A stretch of DNA of 64,000 bases, taken from contig JADWOT020000746.1 in assembly GCA_036345935.2 (NCBI GenBank), forward strand, positions 35,398 through 99,397, read 5' to 3'. Of the stretch, positions 47,041 to 58,035 are shown in pieces. How positions within the stretch are numbered: position 1 is the stretch's first letter; each line of letters starts with the position of its first letter. Both the position numbers and the translations under genes were made by a program. Source of the stretch: Taenia hydatigena. Lineage: Eukaryota > Platyhelminthes > Cestoda > Cyclophyllidea > Taeniidae. The notes beneath the pieces were generated by a model. The model made no database searches, had not been told where the DNA came from, and saw only the letters and a program-made list of their open reading frames with translations.

Positions 47041-49614
47041 AAGTCATTTATTCGGAACTGACGATCAGTCTTCCTAGATCGTGCCGCGGACGCATTAATT
47101 GCAACTGATGCAAGCAAAAACGAACAAGATGAGTTTGTTGGATTGACGGCAGTGACCTGAAGCCATCCTGCGCTGTGGCGGCCGTGGAGCGGTGATTGAG
47201 AGGCACACCTTCGTACTCGAATGCAAGATCACTTGTTCCTCTGCGGTTTTCGTTTAAGCGCTACTATTGCAATTAAGGAACAAATCTAGTGATCACTCAG
47301 CTCTTCTTTGCTACAAACCTTACAGTGGCTCTACATAGGAGAGTGGGTGAGCGTCTAACTTCTGCCCATTTTACCCATCGATACATCTTTGCTTGGTAAG
47401 AAAGGTTAATTTAAAGTACGCATAACGGAGCGTTGAACACTTTTATGCGCATTTATGTGCAGCGCAACTGAGAGAAGGAATGGTCAAATGCCCAGTTGAC
47501 TAGGGTGGCGTGCAAATCAGAGGTCACGATCAAGGCGAACTGACAAATTCCCAGTCATCAGGTAAAGGAGTCAGTCTACCTTCTAACTTTCATCTGAATC
47601 CGTGGGACCCAAACCACTTAGTAGTCACACAAAAGCCTCGCTCAAAGTAAGAGGGCCGAGATATATCGAGTATGTCCTCTTAATGCTACTATCGCAGCCG
47701 ACCCTCCAACTGTCCATCAAGTTGCCCATCCAGCTTCCACATTCGACACAAACACATATGCTCTCATCAACTTGCTTTACCTCTCAGTCTCTCACCTAGG
47801 TCAGTGCGATTAAATTGCTAAGCAAACAACGAGGCGGTGGTTGGAGGAAGCAGGGCACTGCGTTGGGATATGCTGGGCATCTAGGTGTCCAGCAGGATCG
47901 CACAGAGTGGTAGTGTTTTCGTGAGGAAGAAGACTGCATCGCCCAATATTTATGTCAAGTCTCAATTCATTTGTCTCAATTGAAATCTGTAATTGTCGTG
48001 TACGCTACCAACTTTACATGTTATGCCCTGAGTTCTCCACTCAAGTTTGCACGTGGCACATATGTGTGACATGTGGGACTTACCAGTTCGTGATAGTTGG
48101 CGATGATGCCACAATGCTTATGAGCATTCTGTAGAGCTGTCTCTTGGACTGTTTGATAATGTGTGGTGGAAAGCATTATGGCAGTTGTCATGACCCCATG
48201 CTGATGATTGGCATATCACACTGTGTTCATTCCATGCAACCACAATCCTCATGTCAATTCCACCATCTTCGGTGCACGCTGCGCATTTACTTGTTCTGCA
48301 GTCCTTAGCATGCCACAGCCAAATATAATGGCGTGACAGTGGACCCAATGCGTCCTCTTCAACTTCAACGTCAAGCTGGAATGCTGAAGTTTACTCGAAA
48401 AGGTCTTATTACACCTTAGTGTAAGTGTTGAGATACGCAGCGTTAGCAAGTAGACAACTTTTACTAGCCGAAGACATAACCTCTTTAGGCCCAGTTGCAC
48501 GCGTCTGCCTTTAATTTCGCTCCACTTTAACAGGCACTTCTGCAACTTTGTTGCATTACTGAGGTACTTTGGCTAGGCGTGCTTAGACTTGCCACACTGA
48601 GGTCGAAGAAGTTTAGTATTCATCGGAAATGGCGGCTGCGGTCCCCTTATCTTGCGTACCAACACCACCCACAGGCATCTCATATCTCTACGACGGTATC
48701 TGTTTGTGTAAAGAAGAGTAGCTGAAAAGACCACTGACAAGAAGGGCAAATGTTTTGGTGTGTTAGAGGTCTGAAATGCCTCGGTTTTCTCAAAGTGGCT
48801 AGTAGTTTTTTAAGGTAGTCCATAATGCTCGGCTGCTAATAAAAACTTGACTAAAATTTCCGAAAGGCCTTTAAGGCTTGGCATGATTAAAACAACTTCT
48901 TTACCAAAAGAGTACAGCGGTAGAAATGGCTGAAAGGTGTTGCAAATGCATGCATTTTTACATTAAACGTTCCCCAATGCAGCAGGATACGGCTAATATG
49001 GGAGGAGAAGTTCAAGAGTCATGAGAAAGTGAAACTATTCTAGCGTCTTCATAACAAATCATTCTTGATTTAGGTGGAGTCAGAAATGCGTAGCTGATGT
49101 TGGAACTATCACTCTTGAAGATGGAACTGCATCCGACTCACCATCCTTCACTCACCAGTTTACTTCACTTCCATCTACGTGAGACAGAAATGCTGAAGCA
49201 CTACTTCGGTCGATCTTCTTCTGCCAAGCACCAACACATTTACTCGCATTGTCTTTCATAAACGGTCTGATGCTTTACAGCCACACGCAATGTAAACCAA
49301 CGAATTTTTTTATTATTGCAGCAACCCATGCTGAAGAGCGAAGTTGAGAAGAATAGACATTAGGAAATCATAATCTTGCATCAAGCCTTCCACAAAGCAC
49401 ATAACCCCCCATCACGCCGAGGCTATGGAGGTATTGTCGTCTTCAACTTCACCCAACTAGTCAGTCCGATTCATCATGAAGGAACTTGGCTAACACGGAA
49501 ACAGGGCTTTCATTCATGCGTCATTCCTCAACTGCGGCTAGCATCGTATTTGCTTCTAAGCAATGCTCTTTATTAATCCACATTTAAATGTTAAACTATA
49601 CAACACTTATTAGT
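47041..49614. other. Unassigned stretch
   Basis: No recognised gene. Frames such as minus 48,249-48,545 (98 codons) and plus 47,602-47,799 show no known motifs. No long repeat match to the rest of the window was noticed. Confidence 0.35.
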
Positions 49615-50415
49615 TTAATTTGCCTCCTTACACTACTCGATTCTTGTCAATGGGAAGCATTGCAAGTCTTTGGGATTCGTGGCAGCAGATGGCGAGCAAA
49701 GGAGCGATGATTGCAACCGCAAGTCCAGTTGCCATTTCACCCTCAGTTTGCGCAAACGAAGGACACATTTGCCGGCCATGGGCTAGATGGCTCACTGGTG
49801 GAGTGATGTGCTTCTTGTGTGCCACTACTTGACCAAGTTTGGAAGGAGGCTTGCATGAGAAGGCAGTTCGCTCGATGGCTCGAAGAAACATAAACATTTT
49901 CATTGCGAATTTGTTAACACTGGTAATGATGCATGCATGCGGCTCTACAGACCCACTTCTAATTGTACCGGTATCAGCAATTTAACGTCGCGTTGACTGA
50001 CATTGGAATGCTGAGTGAAAAATGCAGTTGAATTTCAAGCTGAAGTGCACTTGCGAAATCGCGACCAATGCCCTGTTCGGCAGTTGGTAGTTCCTACAGA
50101 TTTTAAATGTGGCCGTCCGTTAATGTATCTGTCACCTTCATTCTGTCAGTAGACCCCTTTGCATTCCGAAACGTACTTCTCTCCTTCTTTTCTACACTTT
50201 CCAAATTAAGTCACTGCACCATCGGTTACCACAACAGCGTGGGGTCCTTTGCAAGCATTCACCATACTTGGTCAACGATGCTTGAGATAACACTCATAAG
50301 AATTGATGTGCATAAATATACATTGACATATACATATACATAGATATTTTCTGTATTCTTTATTCCACATTCTTTATGTTCAATATCCTCTACGTCACAC
50401 ATGTGTGACATGAGA
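49615..50415 (-). repeat. Dispersed repeat F, copy F2 (inverted relative to F1)
   Basis: Reverse complement of 11,340-12,250 with moderate divergence, in collinear blocks. It ends near a perfect 16-base palindrome, GTCACACATGTGTGAC (about 50,394-50,409), beside GAGAGTTCACTT. F1 has the same boundary words with a slightly imperfect palindrome. It lacks the 181-bp insertion of F1. Confidence 0.75.
49628..49855 (-). CDS. Possible 3-prime exon inside F2: conserved C-terminal peptide
   Basis: The open minus-strand frame reads KPPSKLGQVVAHKKHITPP, VSHLAHGRQMCPSFAQTE, then GEMATGLAVAIIAPLLAICC and ends DKNRVV with TAA at 49,628-49,630. The plus-strand copy at 11,825-12,232 preserves the same order and the same stop position. 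That makes it likely that this was the C-terminus of a real protein, with one hydrophobic stretch (LAVAIIAPLLAI) near its end. The AG that would mark the acceptor in F1 reads ATG here, so splicing into this copy is doubtful. The family is not recognised. Confidence 0.35.
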   Translation of the reverse strand, partial: CKPPSKLGQVVAHKKHITPPVSHLAHGRQMCPSFAQTEGEMATGLAVAIIAPLLAICCHESQRLAMLPIDKNRVV

Positions 50416-50819
50416 GTTCACTTGGCATTATCAGGCTATAACATGTGATTCTGGTAGAGTATATGCCGACGGTACATTGCAGCAAGGAACAGTTATAAAA
50501 ATGGACATGAAAAGTAAGGAATCCAGCCTTATTCTTCACGAAGAAGGCCATCATTTATTGTTACCCTGGCGGAGTGGTCCCCTTCCTCCACTCACAAGTT
50601 CGTCTTTGGCTTAGAACTTTGTTTAACTTGAGATAAACAAGAGAATAAAAGGTTGACTAAGATTGTAGATCGGCGGATTAATGGGCGGCTGGATGTTGGG
50701 CTGCAACAGTGGCGTTTAAATGACATACTCGGGGTGCCTAGCCCCTCTCAGTTTGAGTGTGACCTTCGTGTGACTACTGAATAGTTCAGGCCCTCACAGA
50801 TTCTAAGAAACTTTACAGC

Positions 50820-51430
50820 GTAGACTAAGTCCTCTACCTTTGGGGCTAAGATTTCATCAGTTTGCCTAACCCTGCTCCCTGATTGGCATACCGCCTCAAC
50901 CATGTGGCCATTTAATCACTCCTTCCTCCACTTGTAGAGTCAAGAAAAGCGCAGCAGGAGTATTTGAATTATCCGTTGTAACGTTTTTAATTAAATCTGC
51001 TATTAATCAGTCAAGGATGTGTTGATTAGAAAAATGAACAACAGTGCGATCCCAGTCCAGCCCCATTTGTTTCACTCAACGTCTCTGCAAATCTCCTAAC
51101 CGGTCCCTTTGAGGCACAAAATGGCTAAGTGCTCATTTGTCTCGTCTCCTGGTCATGATGTTAGAGTGGGAGCACAGTTTGCAGATAGGAAAGTGTGCCT
51201 CCCAATGACCATTCTACAGCCGCTGCACCACAGGCTTGGCTTAGGCAAATGCCGTCTGCACAATAAACAAATCACGTCTTTTTTACTAGTGTTGATCTCA
51301 CTTAATGCTTCTGTAGCACGAGACAGGGGGACTGATCACCCTTGCCTAGAAACCAAGCCATGCCACATATATTTGATGCAGGGAGTAATTGCCATTTTAA
51401 GCGATGACAACCCCCAATTTTGAAAATTTA
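50820..51430 (+). repeat. Dispersed repeat B, copy B1
   Basis: Collinear with 54,060-54,665 and, for its second half, 57,660-58,035. Shared words include ATCAGTTTGCCTAA, CATGTGGCCATTTAA, ACAGTGCGA, CCCTTTGAGGCAC, GTGTGCCTCCCA and GCCATTTTAAGCGATGACAA. Divergence of roughly a quarter of positions indicates an old family. No coding domain was recognised; the frame 51,109-51,423 is not shared intact. Confidence 0.7.
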
Positions 51431-51539
51431 TATAATTTATGGCAGAAAAGAAAGGCCATTGCTTTTTTAATGATATGAAAGCAAAAAAGTGTGGCTGACA
51501 GTGGTTAGCATCCAAGTGAAAGCGTCCACTTTCCCAAGT

Positions 51540-52560
51540 AGAGGAAGAGAGGAGAAGAAGGAGAGAGACTGTTCACAAGCATCGAATTTTCACCAAATGC
51601 TCTCGGAGTAGATAAGGGGTAGGTGTCGGTGCCCACTGAGAAGAAAAAGAAAGAGACGAAGAGGAGGACCACAAATGCGGCAGATGATGTGTCTGCTTTT
51701 GCGCAACCCCCTTTTAATCGGTTCTCTTCTTTTTCTTTGCTCTTTCTTTCCTTCTTTTATTAATCTATCCACACAGACATCTTCCCTCCTTCTTGTCCTC
51801 TTTTACCACTCCTATTTCCTTTTCTCTATTGTCGCACATGCACACCAGCTAGCAGCAAAATGTAGTTCTCCTCTTCGACAGGGAGGTAGTCTGGACTGGA
51901 AGCCAGGCATTTCCTACTCACACTTTTCCCTTGTCTGTACACCCTATGCCACCCAAGTCTCCCTTGAATTCCTTTTATTTGCCTTCCTTCTTACAAGTTC
52001 ATTTGCACTTGTTTATTTCTTACATAAATTTTAGCCATGTTTTTCCGATTTGCGCCTTTTTTCCTCTTACATCCTCCTAGTAGTGGCCACATTGGGCCCC
52101 GGTGCCTGCCTCCTCCATTTCTCTCCATCCCACCCACCCGCATGCACCTACCCCCACCACCCCTCACAACCACCTACCTACTTGTAGCTTATTAGTAGAG
52201 GACCTTCCTTCCCTCCCTTCATCATTCCCTCTTTCTTACCTCTCTTCCTCGTGCCACCTTCCCTCTTTCCTCCTTCCTTTCTCTCAACGCGCATCTTTCT
52301 TTCCTTAACCTCAACTACTTATAGCCTACTAGTAGATGCTTCTCGTTCTCTCCTTTCCTCACGCCCTCCCATCAACCTCTATTACTTATACAACGTTCTT
52401 TTTTTCCTTTCTTCCTCCTTCCCTTCCCACCCTCTTTTGCTCCAAAAACACTTTTTGATTAACGCATGTCAACTTCACTTCCACCGCGTCAATTTATTCC
52501 TTCATTGCTGAAGTATTGTTTTCCTTGCACCTTTTAAACACTTCTCATCTACTTCTCCTT
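51540..52560 (+). repeat. Purine tract followed by a long pyrimidine tract
   Basis: About 51,540-51,672 is nearly pure purine in places (GAGGAAGAGAGGAGAAGAAG). From about 51,715 to 52,560 the same strand is dominated by C and T (TCTTTCTTTCCTTCTTTT). The later part contains two reversed copies of the A-family landmark (TAGCTTATTAGTAGAGG near 52,185 and TAGCCTACTAGTAGATGC near 52,322), so it derives partly from that family. The open frames here are low-complexity artefacts. Confidence 0.65.
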
Positions 52561-52849
52561 TTTATAAGGCACATGCTTTAAACAGGCAAGACAATTATCG
52601 TTTAGAAATATTACTCCTCTCTTCCTGCTGTTGCTTCATCTCACAATCTTCTCATTTCACCCTACTAACCGTCACCTTCTCTGCATGTGACACACACATT
52701 TGCTCACATTCGCCATGAACTTTAGCCTCATGTGCATAGCCGTGGTATTGCGGCGAGGCTTCAACGCGTGTACGATTTGAAGCTGCTTAGAACAAAGAAA
52801 ATAAAATTGGGAAACAGGAAGACATCATGGTGGAGAAGCAAACAGAAAT

Positions 52850-53232
52850 CTCTGTTGCTACGAAACATCTCAAAATTTGATAAACAAACCAAACCTTCAA
52901 ACATAAGGACTCCAATGGACCGTACATCAGCTTTAACACTCCGCTCGTCATCGTCCATCATTGCCTTTGGTGCCTACAGCAAAAAGAGAAAACAAGCTGA
53001 ATGCAATTTATCAATCAACGCTTAGTGTCCATAGAGTGGCCGTTTCTCCGATGGGTGTGTAAGGACTCAAATAAGCTCACTTTTTGTAAAGTCCCGAATG
53101 AAGCTAAGAAAATTTTCACCATCGAAAGTTAGCAAGCATTATGGAACCACCCACGTCGGTTATCACTTTCGCCACTCGCAGATCTCCCTGCATCACGCCC
53201 ATAATTTGTAGATACACCATAGCCATCACGAC
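52850..53232 (-). pseudogene. Second kinase gene fragment, more decayed, reversed
   Basis: The minus strand from 53,232 reads VVMAMVYLQIMGVMQGDLR, then TDVGGSIMLANFRW. This is the same catalytic-loop exon as 46,415-46,560, with HRDLRSA changed to QGDLRVA and the DFG position now NFR. After about 210 bp and an acceptor-like CTTTTTGCTGTAG (AG at 52,975-52,974) it reads APKAMMDDDERSVKADVRSI, then GVLMFEGL. This is the APE motif and subdomain IX, with Glu to Lys and the conserved Trp to Arg. The spacing between the two pieces (about 230 bp) equals that in the plus-strand copy (about 236 bp), so intron and exons were duplicated together. All key catalytic residues are lost. The hinge exon was not found upstream. 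Confidence 0.8.
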
Positions 53233-53389
53233 CAGGACGTCCAGTGAAACAAAATACACGCGATTCTATTACTGTTGATTGACTGACTAACCTATCGAAA
53301 GAATGCGTTCATATCACTGGCAAGCCTTCGTCCCTCGTGAAATGTCTTCCCATTGGTAAGCTGCATGCGATTTCGGTGTATCAAACCCG

Positions 53390-53660
53390 AGACCAAGGAA
53401 AGCACACAATGCGTTGAGGCGGATGTCTTTGTATCAACTTTTCCTCCTTAAGAAGGCTTCAACATTTTGGGCCGTTGTAAATCTTATTCATTGGTGCTCT
53501 CAACTTGTGTATGAGACCCAAATAGAGTGCACTAAAGTTGCAACTTCCCACCTCCTCCTCTAGTCTCACGTCCGCTCAGTGAGTGAGAGAATCCGTCGTG
53601 CGTGGGCATATCTTGACCAGATCCACCTCACTAGTGATAGTTCTTGCTGAGGTAGAGAAA
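53390..53660 (-). repeat. Fragment of the A/S region matching 16.73-16.95 kb, reversed
   Basis: AATGCGTTGAGGCGGATG, TTTTCCTCCTTAAGAAGG and GTGTATGAGACCCAAATAG here match the reverse complement of 16.78-16.93 kb in order, with divergence. It lies just upstream, in minus-strand sense, of the second kinase fragment. In the plus-strand kinase copy an S segment also lies just upstream (45,535-45,605). Confidence 0.6.
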
Positions 53661-54059
53661 GGACTTCGAATAACCCAAAGAAAGCAAAAGAGACTGACCT
53701 GATTCACTGCCAGTATAAGGTGGAATTCAGGCTACCGAGTGCCGCTGCTAGCAAATTACCACAGTAAGGTGTCGTAGTCATGCCAAACTTTAGAACCTTA
53801 AGTACAAACAGTTTCAGCGACCCCCTTTAGAAACGTGGCAGAGATGGACTTTCATCCTACACTGATCATCCTAATGGGCACTAAAATTAATCATTTTCAA
53901 AGTCTGAGGAGGCAAGATTTTGTTGGTGAAGCAATTAAGCAGACCACTGACCTTCCGAAATGGGCCATCACTCTATTATTCCGAAATTTGATGTTATGCG
54001 ACGAACTACATAAGGGACGCACTGTTGAATTAATGGGTCTCATCATCATCAACTTGATT

Positions 54060-54665
54060 TTACGGTGTAGACTGAGTCCTATATTTAGGATCCGGGATCT
54101 TATCAGCTTGCCTAATCGTGACATCTGATTCGCATGCCGCCTCACTCACGTGGCCATTTAAGCCCTCCTTCTTCCATTTGCAGACCTAATAGAGGCTCAG
54201 CAGTAGTACTTAGAATATGCGTTATACATGTTTTAAGATGCACTTTATGTTGATCAATCAAAGCTCTATTGATGTGGAAAACAAACCACAGTGCGACTTT
54301 TCATCCAGTCTCTTTGATTTTATCCATTCTCTCTGTGGAGTCGCCGTAAAGTTAATAAGCGATTTCTTTGAGGCACGGAGGTGGTGAACACCCACTGATC
54401 TCGACTCCAAGTCGTGTCACCAAGGCAAAACTACAATCTGCAGGGAAACAAGTAATCTCGCACTCGTATAAGAAAGTGTGCCTCCCAGAAACTATTCCAC
54501 AGCCACCACACTGCAGGTTGGGCTCAAGGAAATTCCGCCAGCACTTAATGCCTTCGTGGCACAGCCCAACTTGACCGATCTTTATCGTCTAAGAAATAAC
54601 TTGCCCATTCTAATTGACAACAACTGCTAATCTTCAAAATTGATGCAAATTATAATAAAAGGCGA
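54060..54665 (+). repeat. Dispersed repeat B, copy B2
   Basis: Shares the ordered B words with B1: GTAGACTGAGTCC, ATCAGCTTGCCTAAT, CACGTGGCCATTTAAG, CACAGTGCGACTTTTCATCC, GTGTGCCTCCCAGAAAC and GCCCATTCTAATTGACAAC. Same orientation as B1 and B3. Confidence 0.7.
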
Positions 54666-55019
54666 ACGTTATTGCCTTTAGATCAAAAAGTTAATGTTTG
54701 GAGGCAAATAAAATTGCAGATATGGATGTGCGAATCATAAAACCTCTATACCTAATACCCAAACAGATGTGGTTTCTTTTTGTCCTTTAGGTCAAATTTA
54801 GGGATCAAAAATGGAAACAAAGTAACTCACTTGTGGTATTGTAATGAGTTCCTCCTTTACAATTACCGCTCTTCATCTCCGAAGGCTCATCTGTCACACC
54901 CAGATCGATTAGCTCCACCAAATAGCAGATGAAGAGCTGGAGTGAGCACCAGACGAGTTGGTTGTCGATTAGCTGAATAGAGCCAACCAAGTAGATTCCC
55001 CGCGTCAGCATTCATCACA

Positions 55020-55200
55020 TTCAACTGCAAGTGTATTTGAGCTGATCACATGAAGCTTTTCACGCAATATTTAGAAAGGTATGCAATATTTAGGCAGACT
55101 TGTTCTGTTACCCAATATCTTGTCAGTAGCACCATTCCTACCGACTTAGTGGAAAAGAACTGTCTGACCTAGTGGTGGCAAATGGGATTAGTGCTGCGGT
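55020..55200 (+). repeat. Dispersed repeat C, copy 2
   Basis: Direct copy of 41,660-41,848, with the shared blocks given there. Confidence 0.65.
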
Positions 55201-57659
55201 TCTCTTCACCAGTAACACTTATCGCCTATGTGCGACTACATATCTCATGCTTGCAAACATCGCTTGGCTGTTGGGGCGTTGGTAGGTGGAAGTGCCTTTC
55301 TACGTTCTAGACCGCTGTCGATAAATGCATTTATCATGTTGCTGATGTTGAGTTCGTTCCCCATTCCTTACCTTCTAGTCCCTGAAAACCGCGTATTTAT
55401 TTTTAAGTTCATGTCTTTGTCTATTCTAACTGCAGTTTCTCTTGTTATAATCCACGCCTTTGCAGTTCGTCATGCCTTTTTGCCCTCCAATTCGTGTCTT
55501 AGCCATGGCCGTTCGTGAACTGAGGATTCAGCCATTTGCACTATCGCTCGCTCTTGACGACATCCAAGCACTTTAAGCTTGCTCATTCACCCATTTCGAT
55601 CAACTTTGAAGAGAACTTTCCTTCTGCACAAATTTCAGTCCACATTGGGTCACCTTATCCTTTATAAGTCCGCGATGCACACGAGCTTTTATCAAACCCA
55701 CTTTTCCAAACATGAGTTAGTGATGTAAGTTTTGTCATAACTATGCGATTGTTAGTTGACAGAGTGATGACATGTTTTTGTATGGTAGTGCTCTCCTCAA
55801 TTGCTCTGCTAACCTCCAATGTCCTCCTTGAAATCTAAAAATGTTTGATTTGTCCTTTAATAAAATGATTAGTGTAGGCTGAAGATTCGCTACCATCATA
55901 GTCTAAAAAGGAGTCACTTTAGTAACCTGCTTGTAACTATAGTCGGTAGTCTGATTTCTACTTTACGTTTCTAATCTATTTCCCTTACTCAGCAAGACTT
56001 ATCACCTGTGAAGTGGGCCTGGATAAGGCATGTCATCGTAGAGCGCATCCTGATATCCACTGGAGTGAGTTTTTAGTATTTGGTCATGTTAGAGCACTGT
56101 ATACAATATCAAGCATTTCGAGATAAATTGGGGTATCTCAGACCTCCAGCTTCCTACTTGAGCATGGTGGGAGACAACAGTGCCTCGAAACCATCCTTGT
56201 GATGTAGAGTCACGTGCTTATGTAGGGGCACAGCGCAACTTCAGCCTTCCACCATGCCCAGTCTCACTGACAGGACTCCAAATCGACGCTTTCGAACAAT
56301 GATCGTCAGTTCAAAATACACGCAGCTACATGATGTCATTTTGTGCGTAAGTGATGACAAGATCAGCCTGTTGGGTACCGCGCAGCTCTTCCAGTCCTGG
56401 AATGATGGTCTTTTCAAAGGTGTGATTTTGCATTATCGTGTTAAGCGAATCACCGCACGAAGTGAGTCAAGGAAGACTGAACTACATAACTCACCACAGT
56501 GAGGGAATGTGCACTAACACTGGCTACTGGTTCTGGACTTACCAACGAATTGGCCACCCTCACTGTGTCAGCCTGAATCCAATCACATCCTCATTAATCG
56601 GCCTCCAAGCCAAAACTACCCGAAGTTATTTTGTGTGCTGGTTCAGTTGAATCACGGATGGGCAGTTGCGGGAAGTAATGTGCCAGCTTAAACATTCTAA
56701 CGGCTCGTTATTTCCTTGTCGAGTGCCGGCTATGCCTCCGTCTGTCGTTTACCTGGTTGCTGTCGAACAGACTACAGCGTGTTTTCCTCACGTGAGAATG
56801 CATTCATTTAAGAAGCAGCGATTTGTCCCACCGAGTTTTGCTGTACAGCTGTTGCAAGTTCACTTTAAATAAAAGTGGTTGATGATCGACTTACCTGACT
56901 ATTTACCGTGCCGCGTGGAACTTACTATCCATTCAATGATGGAAAGAAAATAATTGGAATTCGCACGGAAGCAACAAAGGGATGGCCATGAAAGTGAGGC
57001 GCGGGTAGAACTAAAAGGCTAAGCATATGCCTTTTAGAGTGTTTCGGTTAGAACTAGCAGACCTCATACGATGCTTTTTGGCACCACCTTGCGCCTCAAT
57101 TTTGGATGTCGTAGTTATCACAGCGTTAAATCTGTTTGTTTAAGAAAAATTTGGCCATCTAAAATAAACTCGGAGGCTTGATATTTTAACCATATGCTGA
57201 TTGCATCCGCCGGAGCTTTGGTTAAGCTCAACCTGTCCCATTAAGGCAACCAGACATGTTCGCAAAATGGCGTCTACGTCTAGTCCTTTCGCGGTGTCAG
57301 GCCTGAGGAAAGAGTTGACCTTATAAAGACACAAAATTACCATCAACCGTCGCCTCTGCTACATTTGTGTAGTAAAACAATTGTTTCATGTTTAATCTGT
57401 GAACAAGAGCCAAGTCTCCACGCATCTAGATATTCGTTTAATTCCAGCGCTACTCACACATAAGCGCACAGCCTGGAACCCATACGATTCTTCGATGCTG
57501 CAAATGAATTTGCATTAGCGGTAGAGGGGCTAATGAATACACCAAGTGGTAGTGCGCCTGCGCTGCTGGCCGCCTTGTCGTGCGTGGAGTACTGGAACAT
57601 CTACATGGAATGCGATAGGAGTGACCAAAAGAGATGATAGGGCGTAACGTCGCAGCAGT
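55201..57659. other. Unassigned stretch with one S segment
   Basis: An S segment (ACTCAGCAAGACTTATCACC, then GGATAAGGCATGTCATCG) stands at 55,994-56,050. Frames at 55,228-55,518 (hydrophobic, 96 codons), 56,254-56,502 and 56,666-56,872 show no family I know; the last ends in a TAA that overlaps AATAAA. No confident gene. Confidence 0.35.
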
Positions 57660-58035
57660 CAACTGTCAATGTGGGAAGCAGACGGCAGTGCGACTTCCCA
57701 TCCAGCCGCGTTTATTTCATCAATTCCCTTTAAAGAGTCGCTGCAAGGTTCATAGTCTGCCGCTTTGAACCACAGAGGAGGTCTCGTCTTCTGACGGTGC
57801 CACCAGGGCGGAAATACAATCTGCAGAGAAACACGTAATCTTGCACCGGCGTGTCAAGGTGTGCCTTTTAGTGACCACTCCACAGCCGTCACGCTACAGA
57901 CTGGTCACGTTTTGTTAATCTCAAACAACAAATCTGTGGCAGAGGCCAGCACGATCAGGCGCGTCACACATACGTGACGCAAGGGTGGGATTGCCCATCT
58001 TAAATGATATCAACCGCTATTTTTGAATTCTAACT
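57660..58035 (+). repeat. Dispersed repeat B, copy B3 (3-prime half)
   Basis: Matches B1 and B2 from CAGTGCGACTTCCCATCCAG through GTGTGCCTTTTAGTGACC to GCCCATCTTAAATGATATC. It contains GCGTCAC-ACATAC-GTGACGC (57,959-57,978), a perfect 7-bp stem with a 6-base loop, at the place where B1 has GCCACATATATTTGATGC. Confidence 0.7.

Noticed and set aside
51675..52511. Several leucine- and serine-rich frames that look like membrane proteins
   Set aside because: They are translations of the C/T-rich tract, which reads as Leu, Ser, Phe and Pro in any frame.
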